64,000 nt of DNA from positions 1 to 64,000 of the forward strand of contig NZ_FWFS01000013.1 in NCBI RefSeq assembly GCF_900172375.1, written 5' to 3'. Position numbers and translations under genes: made by a program. Positions 23,879 to 31,243 of this stretch are shown here, in pieces; position 1 is the stretch's first letter; each line of letters starts with the position of its first letter. Below the pieces are notes generated by a model. It was given only the letters and a program-made list of their open reading frames with translations, searched no databases and was not told the DNA's origin. Source of the stretch: Aquimixticola soesokkakensis. GTDB taxonomy: Bacteria; Pseudomonadota; Alphaproteobacteria; Rhodobacterales; Rhodobacteraceae.

Positions 23879-24820
23879 ATGTTCGAAGTTCTCTCTGTTA
23901 CCGGAACCGTTTTCGCGCTGATTGCTATCGGCTATTTTGCCACCCGCGCGCGGTTCTTCACGGCCACGGACCACGAAGTCCTGACGAAATTTGTCATGCG
24001 CCTCGCGCTTCCGGCGCTGATTTTTCGCTCCGTTTCCACCCGTTCGGTCAGCGAAATTTTCGACCCGGCCTTTTTGCTGGCCTATGGGGGCGGCTCGGTC
24101 CTCACCTTTTTTGTCATGCTTTCGGTTGCGCGCAGGCTCTTTCGCCGCGACGCGCTGGACGGAACGCTGATCGGTATCGGCACCAGCGCCTGCAACACCG
24201 GGTTCGTCGGCTACCCTGTGGTTCTGGTGGCCTTTCCCGATGTGGCCGGGCGGATTCTGGCGCTCTGCATGTTGGTGGAAAACCTGATCATCATGCCGCT
24301 CGGAATCGCGATGCTTGAACAAGCGCAGGGGCGGGGCGAAAGCGCGCGCAGCTTTGCGCGCAAGATTTTTCGCCGGATGGCGACCAACCCGATCATGATA
24401 TCACTGGTGGTCTCTTTGGCGGTTTCGCTCTCGGGGCTCACCGTGCCGCACGCCATCCTCAACCCCGTCAGCCTGATCGCGCAGGCCGCCGCCGCACCGG
24501 CCTTGCTGGTGATTGGCGGCACGCTGGTGGGCCTGTCGTTTCGCGGGATCAACGCCTATGTGGTCGCGGCGGTTGCTGGAAAACTGTTGCTGCATCCGCT
24601 GGTGGTGATGGTCGCGGCGCTGGCCGTGACCTCTGTCGGGTTCGAGTTTCACGAGGCCACTCTGTCGCGGGCTGCCGTTCTGGCGGCCGCTGTGCCGGCC
24701 TTTACGCTTTATCCGCTGTTTGCGCGCAGCTATGGCCGTCCCCAAGAGGCAGCTCTGGCGCATTCGCTGATGACGATGTTGTCTTTCGTGTCGCTGACGG
24801 CGGTTTTGGTGCTGGTCTGA
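23879..24820 (+). CDS. AEC-family transporter (auxin efflux carrier type)
   Basis: A 313-residue inner-membrane protein of about ten helices. The pattern FALIAIGYFATRARFFTATD ... FVMRLALPALIFRSV near the start and SACNTGFVGYPVVLVAF (~100-117) are typical of the AEC/MdcF family. So is the second half beginning PIMISLVVSLAVSLSGL, ending with AAAVPAFTLYPLFARSYG. Substrates in characterised relatives are malonate and other organic acids; none can be assigned here. ATG 23879 is preferred over TTG 23861. It is monocistronic by position. Confidence 0.88.
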   Translation: MFEVLSVTGTVFALIAIGYFATRARFFTATDHEVLTKFVMRLALPALIFRSVSTRSVSEIFDPAFLLAYGGGSVLTFFVMLSVARRLFRRDALDGTLIGIGTSACNTGFVGYPVVLVAFPDVAGRILALCMLVENLIIMPLGIAMLEQAQGRGESARSFARKIFRRMATNPIMISLVVSLAVSLSGLTVPHAILNPVSLIAQAAAAPALLVIGGTLVGLSFRGINAYVVAAVAGKLLLHPLVVMVAALAVTSVGFEFHEATLSRAAVLAAAVPAFTLYPLFARSYGRPQEAALAHSLMTMLSFVSLTAVLVLV

Positions 24821-24846
24821 GGCGTGCGCTTTATGCGCAAATGTCT

Positions 24847-24875
24847 TTGACAGCGCGCGGGCGCTTCGCTAGAGC
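24847..24875 (+). promoter_or_regulatory. Strong promoter upstream of argD
   Basis: TTGACA (24847-24852), 17 bases, then TAGAGC (24870-24875), the typical housekeeping promoter of Rhodobacteraceae. Transcription should begin near 24882, which coincides with an ATG at 24883. It probably drives argD-argF with a leader of about 200 bases. Confidence 0.65.
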
Positions 24876-24882
24876 TTGGGGC

Positions 24883-24933
24883 ATGAACAGCACATCCGCC
24901 TCTTTGACCGCATCGCGACGCCAAAGCGCCTGA
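24883..24933 (+). CDS. Possible leaderless 16-codon leader ORF before argD
   Basis: ATG 24883 lies where transcription from the TAGAGC promoter should start, so the reading frame MNSTSASLTASRRQSA (stop 24931-24933) could be translated from a leaderless mRNA. It contains two adjacent Arg codons (CGA CGC), which would be of interest in a transcript for arginine synthesis, but so short a frame may be chance. Confidence 0.3.
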   Translation: MNSTSASLTASRRQSA

Positions 24934-25082
24934 TCCCGCCATCGGACTCCGTCCCTGGCGCGCCTTTTCCTGTTCAAATGTGCCAAATCGGCACGCAACC
25001 TTCGAAAATAACCCTGATATCGTTGACAGATCCTGCGTGCCACGGCACCCATTGGATCTGCATTCCTCAAAGGACCACACCC

Positions 25083-26264
25083 ATGATTTCGTCCGTTCTT
25101 CCGACCTACAACCGGGCACCGCTTTCTTTTGTGAAAGGCGAAGGCTCCTGGCTGATCGAAGCGGACGGCCGCCGATTCCTCGACATGGGTGCGGGCATTG
25201 CCGTGAATATTCTGGGCCACGCCAGCCCCGAACTGGCCGCTGTTCTGAAAGAACAGGCCGATACGCTGTGGCATGTGTCCAACCTCTACCAGATTCCCCA
25301 GCAAAAGGCGCTCGCCGATAAACTGGTTGCGGGCAGCTTTGCCGATACGGTGTTTTTTACCAACTCCGGCACAGAGGCCTGCGAGCTTGCGATCAAAATG
25401 GCGCGCAAATACCAGCATGACAAAGGCCACCCCGAAAAGACCGACATTATCACCTTCGAGGGCTGTTTTCATGGCCGCTCCTCTGCGGCGATTGCCGCCT
25501 CGGGGTCCGAAAAGATGGTCGGCGGCTTCGGGCCGCTGTTGCCGGGGTTCAAACAGGTGAAATGGGGCGACCCCGAGGCGTTGAAAGCGGCTGTCACGCC
25601 GACCACCGGCGCGATCCTGATCGAGCCCATCCAGGGCGAGGGTGGCATCCGTCCGGTGCCCGACCAAGACCTCAAGGCGCTGCGCGAAATCTGCAACGAA
25701 CACGGCATCCTGTTGATTTTCGACGAGGTGCAATGCGGTGTGGCACGGACCGGCCGGCTGTTTGCCCATGAATGGGCGGGTGTGACGCCCGACATCATGA
25801 TGTCGGCCAAGGGCATCGGCGGGGGCTTTCCGCTGGGCGCGGTTCTGGCCACGCAGGAGGCCGCCAGCGGCATGGTCGCAGGCACCCATGGCTCGACCTA
25901 TGGGGGCAACCCGCTGGGCTGTGCCATCGGGTTGAAAGTGCTCGAAATCGTATCCGATCCGGCCTTTTTGGCCGAAGTGAACCGCAAGGGCGGGTTGTTG
26001 CGCCAAAAGCTGGAAGGTCTCGTGGCCTCCTATCCCGATCTGTTCGAGGGCGTGCGCGGGCAGGGCCTGATGCTGGGGCTGAAACTGAAAACTGCGCCCG
26101 CCGGTTTGGTTGCGCAGGCCTATGCGCAGAACCTGCTGGTGGTGCCCGCTGCCGACAACGTGGTGCGCTTGTTGCCCGCGCTCAACATTCCCGACGAAGA
26201 CCTGACCGAGGCCGTGGCCCGCCTGGATGCGGCTGCCAAGGCGACCACCGCGCTGGCCTCGTGA
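25083..26264 (+). CDS. argD: Acetylornithine aminotransferase
   Basis: A 393-residue class-III PLP-dependent aminotransferase for step four of arginine synthesis (also succinyldiaminopimelate in lysine synthesis). Seen motifs are FTNSGTEACELAIKMARKY (phosphate cup), FHGRSSAAIAASGSEKMVGG, the IEPIQGEGG loop, LLIFDEVQCGVARTG with the PLP-pairing Asp, and the Schiff-base Lys in MSAKGIGGGFPLGAVL. The GTHGSTYGGNPLGCAIG segment closes the active site. The start ATG 25083 matches the family N-terminus (MISSVLPTYNRAPLSFVKGE). argF follows 65 bases later. Confidence 0.95.
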   Translation: MISSVLPTYNRAPLSFVKGEGSWLIEADGRRFLDMGAGIAVNILGHASPELAAVLKEQADTLWHVSNLYQIPQQKALADKLVAGSFADTVFFTNSGTEACELAIKMARKYQHDKGHPEKTDIITFEGCFHGRSSAAIAASGSEKMVGGFGPLLPGFKQVKWGDPEALKAAVTPTTGAILIEPIQGEGGIRPVPDQDLKALREICNEHGILLIFDEVQCGVARTGRLFAHEWAGVTPDIMMSAKGIGGGFPLGAVLATQEAASGMVAGTHGSTYGGNPLGCAIGLKVLEIVSDPAFLAEVNRKGGLLRQKLEGLVASYPDLFEGVRGQGLMLGLKLKTAPAGLVAQAYAQNLLVVPAADNVVRLLPALNIPDEDLTEAVARLDAAAKATTALAS

Positions 26265-26329
26265 GGTTTTTCCCATTTCCCCTGACCGGCGCCGGATGCG
26301 CTGCAGGGCATAAGACAAAGATGTAAACG

Positions 26330-27256
26330 ATGACCCATTTTCTTGATATCCATTCCACGGCCCCTGATGACTTGCGGGCGATGATCGACACGGCGCGCGC
26401 CACGAAAGAGGCGCGCAAGGGCCTGCCCAAAGCCGCGCCCGACGCTGACCTGCCCCTCAAGGACAAGATGGTTGCGCTGATTTTTGAAAAACCGTCAACG
26501 CGGACCCGTGTGTCTTTTGATGTCGGTGTGCGCCAGATGGGCGGCCAAACGCTGGTCCTGTCGGGCGCGGATATGCAGCTTGGCCACGGCGAAACCATTG
26601 CCGACACCGCCCGCGTGCTGTCGCGCTATGTCGATATGATCATGATCCGCACATTCGAGGAGCAGACGCTGCTGGAGATGGCCGAACATGCGTCGGTGCC
26701 GGTGATCAACGGGCTGACCAACCGCACGCATCCCTGCCAGATCATGGCCGATATCCTCACCTATGAGGAACATCGCGGGCCGATCAGGGGCAAGAAGGTC
26801 GTGTGGTCGGGCGATGGCAACAACGTTTGCGCCAGCTTCATCCACGCTGCGGGGCAGTTCGGCTTTGATTTCACCTTTGCCGGTCCTGAAGCGCTTGATC
26901 CTGAACGCGGCTTTATGGACGATGCGCGCAAGAAGGGCGTGAAGGTCGAGGTCGAGCGCAACGCCGAAAAGGCCTTTGCCGATGCCGACCTGATCGTCAC
27001 CGATACGTGGCTGTCGATGCATGACGCCCAATCCACCCGCGAGCGGCGGTTCAATATGCTGCGCCCCTACCGCGTGGATCGCAAGCTGATGGGCTTTGCC
27101 AAGCCCGACGCGCTGTTCATGCACTGTCTGCCGGCGCACCGCGGCGAAGAAGTGACCAATTCGGTGATGGATGGTCCGGCTTCGGTGATTTTCGACGAGG
27201 CGGAAAACCGGCTTCATGCGCAAAAGGCGATCATGAAATATTGCGTCGAAAACTGA
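26330..27256 (+). CDS. argF: Ornithine carbamoyltransferase
   Basis: A 308-residue enzyme making citrulline from ornithine and carbamoyl phosphate. The carbamoyl-phosphate motif [13 protein letters not shown] is at ~52-64, HPCQIMADI at ~132, and the ornithine loop [12 protein letters not shown] with its Cys at ~265. The [13 protein letters not shown] segment is also typical. It is transcribed with argD and closed by a strong bidirectional terminator at 27282-27319. This length and motif set mark the anabolic trimeric form. Confidence 0.95.
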   Translation: MTHFLDIHSTAPDDLRAMIDTARATKEARKGLPKAAPDADLPLKDKMVALIFEKPSTRTRVSFDVGVRQMGGQTLVLSGADMQLGHGETIADTARVLSRYVDMIMIRTFEEQTLLEMAEHASVPVINGLTNRTHPCQIMADILTYEEHRGPIRGKKVVWSGDGNNVCASFIHAAGQFGFDFTFAGPEALDPERGFMDDARKKGVKVEVERNAEKAFADADLIVTDTWLSMHDAQSTRERRFNMLRPYRVDRKLMGFAKPDALFMHCLPAHRGEEVTNSVMDGPASVIFDEAENRLHAQKAIMKYCVEN

Positions 27257-27281
27257 CCTCGCCACGCGACAGGCGGGACTG

Positions 27282-27319
27282 AAAAACGGCGCGCAAGGAG
27301 GTCTTGCGCGCCGTTTTTT
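27282..27319. terminator. Bidirectional terminator between argF and pit
   Basis: A long perfect stem (AAAACGGCGCGCAAG with CTTGCGCGCCGTTTT) with a short loop and T/A tails on both sides lies between the convergent argF and pit genes. Confidence 0.9.
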
Positions 27320-27343
27320 ATGTTGGTCGGAAGGGGCGGATGC

Positions 27344-28819
27344 TCAGCCAAACAGGCCGGTCAGCGCCAGAAAAATCACCCCGGACAAAACGGCGGCGGC
27401 GGGCACCGTAAAGACCCAGGCGGCAACGATTGTCATGAAATGCGACCGGCGCACCAGCTTGCGACGACGACGCTCTTCCTTGGCGATCATGCGTTCGGGG
27501 CGGTTCTTTGACAATTGCCGCACGCGCCGCTCGGCGTGCCATTCACGAAAGAATCCCACGCCGAATACGCCGCCCACGGCGATATGGGTCGAGGAGACCG
27601 GCAGGCCCAGCCAGCTTGCCACGATCACCGTGATCGCCGCCGAAAGCGCCACGCAATAGGCGCGCATGGGGTTCAATTTGGTAATCTGGCTGCCCACCAT
27701 TTTGATCAACTTGGGACCAAAAAGCACCAGACCAAAGGAGATGCCACAGGCGCCAATGATCATCACCCAGAGCGGGATCTGGACCTCGCCTGCAAAGGCG
27801 CCAACGCCTTCGGCATGGACGATGGCGGCGAGCGGGCCGACCGCATTGGCCACGTCATTTGCGCCATGGGCAAAGGACAAAAGTCCGGCGGAAATGACCA
27901 AAGGCAGGCCGAACAGCACTTTGAGGGAGCGGTTGCGGTTTTCCAGTCCTTCCGATTGGCGGCGCACCAGCGGGGTCGAGGCGGCAAAGACGACAATGCC
28001 CACGATCACCCCGATCAGCAGGGCAAAGGGCAGGTCAATCGAGATGATTTTCTTGAGGCCCTTCACCGACAGATAGACCGCAAAAACGCCCATCATCACG
28101 CCGGTCAGCACCGGAACCCAGAAACGGGCGGCTTCGATTTTATCGGGAACATAGATCACGCGCCATTTGATAAAGGCGAGAAAACCGGCTGCCACCAGCC
28201 CGCCCAGCACCGGCGAGACGATCCAGCTTAGCGCAATCTGCCCCATCGACACCCAGTTCACGGCGGCAAACCCGGCCGCGGCGATCCCCGCGCCCATGAC
28301 GCCGCCCACCACCGAATGGGTGGTGGAAACCGGCGCGCCGACCCAGGTCGCAAGGTTCACCCAAAGCGCCGAGGACACCAGAGCGGCCATCATCGCCCAG
28401 ATAAAGGTTTGGGTGTCGGCCATGGCCGCAGGGTCGATGATGCCCTTGGAAATGGTGGACACAACATCGCCACCGGCCAAAAGCGCGCCCGCACTTTCGC
28501 ACAGAGCGGCGATGACAATCGCCCCGCCCATGGTCAGCGCTTTGGCGCCCACCGCGGGCCCCATGTTGTTGGCCACGTCATTGGCACCGATGTTGATGGC
28601 CATATAGGCGCCAAAGGCGGCCGCAGCGACAACTACCAGCGATCCGGGTTCCGAGCCGAATACCAGCATCGCGCCCAAGGCGGCCAGCACGATAAACGCC
28701 AGCGCGATGCCAAGCCCGACCATCGGGCGCGCAACATATTGCGTGGCGTATTCCACTTGCGAAATCCGGCCCAGATCGCGATCAAGCGTCTTCCATTTGT
28801 AGTCGTCGGATTGTTGCAC
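27344..28819 (-). CDS. pit: Inorganic phosphate transporter, PiT family
   Basis: A 491-residue inner-membrane symporter. The PiT signature GANDVANNMGPAVGAKALTM appears in the first half (~98-117) and is echoed by GANDVANAVGPLAAIVHAEG in the second (~325-345), each with a downstream APVSTTHSVVGGVMG or LPVSSTHIAVGGVFG block. A charged cytoplasmic stretch (REWHAERRVRQLSKNRPERM) lies near the C-terminus. The start is GTG 28819. It is longer than E. coli PitA only slightly at the N-terminus. A PHO-box-like triple repeat lies ~90 bases upstream. Confidence 0.93.
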   Translation of the reverse strand: MQQSDDYKWKTLDRDLGRISQVEYATQYVARPMVGLGIALAFIVLAALGAMLVFGSEPGSLVVVAAAAFGAYMAINIGANDVANNMGPAVGAKALTMGGAIVIAALCESAGALLAGGDVVSTISKGIIDPAAMADTQTFIWAMMAALVSSALWVNLATWVGAPVSTTHSVVGGVMGAGIAAAGFAAVNWVSMGQIALSWIVSPVLGGLVAAGFLAFIKWRVIYVPDKIEAARFWVPVLTGVMMGVFAVYLSVKGLKKIISIDLPFALLIGVIVGIVVFAASTPLVRRQSEGLENRNRSLKVLFGLPLVISAGLLSFAHGANDVANAVGPLAAIVHAEGVGAFAGEVQIPLWVMIIGACGISFGLVLFGPKLIKMVGSQITKLNPMRAYCVALSAAITVIVASWLGLPVSSTHIAVGGVFGVGFFREWHAERRVRQLSKNRPERMIAKEERRRRKLVRRSHFMTIVAAWVFTVPAAAVLSGVIFLALTGLFG

Positions 28820-28906
28820 CGTCGGTCTCTCCTGCCGTCCTGTCCGCCCGAGCGGGATGTTTTTGAAACGGCAGGCCGCGTGCCATCCAGCGGCGCGCGA
28901 CAGGGT

Positions 28907-28935
28907 GTGTTACAAAAACGTCATCAAATTGTTAC
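28907..28935 (+). promoter_or_regulatory. PHO-box-like triple repeat upstream of pit
   Basis: Three 7-base units at exact 11-base spacing: GTGTTAC (28907-28913), ACGTCAT (28918-28924) and TTGTTAC (28929-28935), with A-rich spacers. They resemble PhoB half-sites (CTGTCAT at 11-bp period), but point away from pit. They lie 88-116 bases upstream of its start codon. Confidence 0.4.
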
Positions 28936-29098
28936 ATTTACCCAGCCAGCTACCGGATCAGACCGACGCATTCAAGTCTGACATTGCGTGAGCTGTGCAG
29001 GCGGACACTCTGCGCCAGGCAGATGAAAACGCGGTAAAGATTTTGTGAAATGCGCAGGCCGGTGCAGGTCGGTTCAGGCCGTTGCGCCTTCGGGCGGC

Positions 29099-29578
29099 TC
29101 AAAAGTCGCGCAGGATGTCTTTGAGATCCGCTTCGCCGACCATCTGGGCGGCGCGGGCGGGCGAGACCCATTTGCTGCTGCGCTCGAGGGCTTCGGGGAA
29201 GTCGCGATGGACCTCGTCCACTTCGATCAGAAACACCATCGTGTCCACCTGGGCCTGCGCGCCGGACCCCAGGGTTTTGAAATAGCGAAACTGCCCCGCA
29301 GGACGGGTGGCGACTTTCGCGGGGCGCACGCCGCCCTCTTCCCAGGCTTCCTGAGCGGCGGCCTGCGCAAGGTTCTTGCCGTCGATCGGCCAGCCTTTGG
29401 GCAGAATCCAGCGTTTGGTTTCGCGCGAGGTGATCAGCAGAATCTCGCGGCTGTCGCCGTCCACTTCGATCCCGCCCTTGCGTTCGCGCCAGCACAGCGC
29501 AGCCACCTGCACCATGGGCGGGCGGCGAAAGAGCGGGGTGACCACGTCATTCCACGCGGCTTTGAGAAGCGGTGACAT
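29099..29578 (-). CDS. Nudix hydrolase
   Basis: A 159-residue hydrolase of the DIPP/MTH1-like Nudix type. The Nudix helix is visible as GWPIDGKNLAQAAAQEAW followed by EEGGV at ~70-92. The metal-binding glutamates (E-x-x-EE) are present, whereas the upstream Glu and the Arg of the strict GX5EX7REUXEEXGU consensus are Lys and Gln. KRWILPKG before it and VDTMVFLIEVDEV after it are typical. Substrates may be diphosphoinositol polyphosphates or dinucleotides. It is monocistronic, with a CtrA-box-like site 53 bases upstream. Confidence 0.88.
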   Translation of the reverse strand: MSPLLKAAWNDVVTPLFRRPPMVQVAALCWRERKGGIEVDGDSREILLITSRETKRWILPKGWPIDGKNLAQAAAQEAWEEGGVRPAKVATRPAGQFRYFKTLGSGAQAQVDTMVFLIEVDEVHRDFPEALERSSKWVSPARAAQMVGEADLKDILRDF

Positions 29579-29630
29579 CGAACCGGAACCTGTCTAAATC
29601 GTTTCTTGTTTTTAGGTAAACCTTAATGAC

Positions 29631-29645
29631 TTAACTAATCGTTAA
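29631..29645. promoter_or_regulatory. CtrA-box-like site
   Basis: TTAA-CTAATCG-TTAA matches the full CtrA recognition motif TTAA-N7-TTAA. It lies between the divergent Nudix and gnd genes, 53 bases from the former and 92 from the latter start codon. CtrA and GcrA act in the same cell-cycle network, and gcrA is in this window. Confidence 0.5.
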
Positions 29646-29737
29646 AATCAAGTTTTCAACAGCAGCATGCGCTCACGGGTTGAACATCGGTCAATTTGAA
29701 GGCACCTATGGCGCTAACATTGCAAAGGGGAAGTTGC

Positions 29738-31162
29738 ATGAGCAAAGCACGTATCGGCCTTGTCGGCCTTGGTGTCATGGGGGCGAACCTTGCCCTGAAT
29801 ATTGCGGAAAACGGGTTTCCGATTGCGGTTTACAACCGTACAACGTCGCATACGGACGACTTTATGGCCGATGCGGGCGCGCTGGCCGACCAGCTGACGC
29901 CCTGCCACGAGGTCGAGACGCTCTGTGCTTCGCTGACAACGCCGCGCGCGATCATCATCATGGTCCAGGCCGGTGCGCCGGTAGACAGCGTGATCGACAG
30001 CCTCAAGCCCTACCTTGAAAAAGGCGACATGATCATCGACGCGGGCAACGCGAATTTCCACGACACCCGTCGTCGCGAAGCTGCCCTGAAAGAAGAAGGG
30101 CTGAACTTTATCGGCATGGGTGTCTCGGGCGGTGAAGAAGGCGCGCGCCACGGTCCGGCCATCATGGTCGGCGGCGATCCGGCGTCTTTCGAGGTCATTC
30201 GCGACATCATTGAAGCGATCTCGGCAAAGTATCAAGATAGCCCCTGCGCCGATCACCTTGGCACCGATGGCGCGGGTCATTTCGTCAAGACCGTGCATAA
30301 CGGCATCGAATATGCTGACATGCAGATGATTGCCGAAGTCTACGGCATCCTGCGCGACATGGATGGCCGCTCGGCGGGCGACATTGGCAAGCTGTTCGAG
30401 GAATGGAACGCAGGGCCGCTGGCCTCCTACCTTGTCGAGATTTCCGCCCATGTGCTGCAGGCGAGCGATCCGATTTCCGGTGGGCCGATGGTCGATATGA
30501 TCGTCGATAAGGCCGGGCAAAAGGGCACGGGTCGCTGGACAGCGATCGAGGCGCTGACGCTGGGCGAAAGCCCGATGACCATCGAAGCGGCCGTTGGTGC
30601 GCGCGGTTGGTCTGCGGCGAAAGAGGCGCGCGAGGCGGGCGAAAAGATCTATGCGGGTCTCGAGGTGCAGGGCGGTGCCCATGCCATTCTCGACGCCGAT
30701 CTCGAACAGGCGCTTCTGGCGGCAAAAATCATCGCCTATTCCCAAGGGTTCGCGCTGCTTGATGCCGCCTCCAAAGAATATGACTGGAACCTCGATCTGG
30801 GCCGCTGCGCCGAAGTATGGCGCGCGGGCTGCATCATCCGCTCGTCGATGCTGGATGAAATGGCCTCTGCGGCGCGCGCAGGTCTGCCAAACGGCCAGTT
30901 GATCTTTGCCGATGGCTTTGCCGAAAAGATGAAAGACGCCTCGGGCGCGTTGCGCCGCGTTGTGGCGGCGGCGGCGCTCAAAGGTCAGCCGATGCCGGCG
31001 TTCTCTGCGGCGCTGGCGTTTTTTGACACGATGCGCAAAGGCCGTGGCACGACCGATCTGGTGCAAGCGCAGCGCGATTTCTTCGGGGCGCACGGGTTTG
31101 ATCGTGTGGACGGCAAAGACCACCACCACGGCCCGTGGGGCTCCGGTCTGAAAAGCTTCTGA
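29738..31162 (+). CDS. gnd: 6-phosphogluconate dehydrogenase (decarboxylating)
   Basis: A 474-residue NADP-dependent enzyme of the pentose phosphate pathway. It has the Rossmann motif GLVGLGVMGANLALNIAENG, NRTTS for the 2'-phosphate of NADP, GMGVSGGEEGARHGPAIMVG, the catalytic Lys in GAGHFVKTVHNGIEYADMQM, and the C-terminal GTDLVQAQRDFFGAHGFDR-type tail. ATG 29738 is preferred over 29696 since it gives the standard MSKARIGLVGLGVMG start. It stands alone and is closed by a strong terminator (31180-31217). Confidence 0.95.
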   Translation: MSKARIGLVGLGVMGANLALNIAENGFPIAVYNRTTSHTDDFMADAGALADQLTPCHEVETLCASLTTPRAIIIMVQAGAPVDSVIDSLKPYLEKGDMIIDAGNANFHDTRRREAALKEEGLNFIGMGVSGGEEGARHGPAIMVGGDPASFEVIRDIIEAISAKYQDSPCADHLGTDGAGHFVKTVHNGIEYADMQMIAEVYGILRDMDGRSAGDIGKLFEEWNAGPLASYLVEISAHVLQASDPISGGPMVDMIVDKAGQKGTGRWTAIEALTLGESPMTIEAAVGARGWSAAKEAREAGEKIYAGLEVQGGAHAILDADLEQALLAAKIIAYSQGFALLDAASKEYDWNLDLGRCAEVWRAGCIIRSSMLDEMASAARAGLPNGQLIFADGFAEKMKDASGALRRVVAAAALKGQPMPAFSAALAFFDTMRKGRGTTDLVQAQRDFFGAHGFDRVDGKDHHHGPWGSGLKSF

Positions 31163-31179
31163 TCCGGATCATCATCACC

Positions 31180-31217
31180 AAAACGGCCCGCAGCGAAATC
31201 TGCGGGCCGTTTTCTTT
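31180..31217 (+). terminator. Terminator of gnd, also usable by hrpB
   Basis: AAAACGGCCCGCAG and CTGCGGGCCGTTTT form a 14-bp stem with a six-base loop and T-rich tail 18 bases after the gnd stop; it is symmetrical enough to act for the convergent hrpB. Confidence 0.9.
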
Positions 31218-31218
31218 T

Positions 31219-31240
31219 GGGTATTTTTATCCGAAAGAAA
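31219..31240 (+). repeat. 22-bp intergenic repeat motif, copy 1
   Basis: The unit is GGGTATTTTT followed by ATCCGAAAGAAA. Identical copies occur at 62873-62894 and, inverted, at 63076-63097. This one sits directly between the gnd terminator and the hrpB stop. Confidence 0.8.
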
Positions 31241-31243
31241 CCC

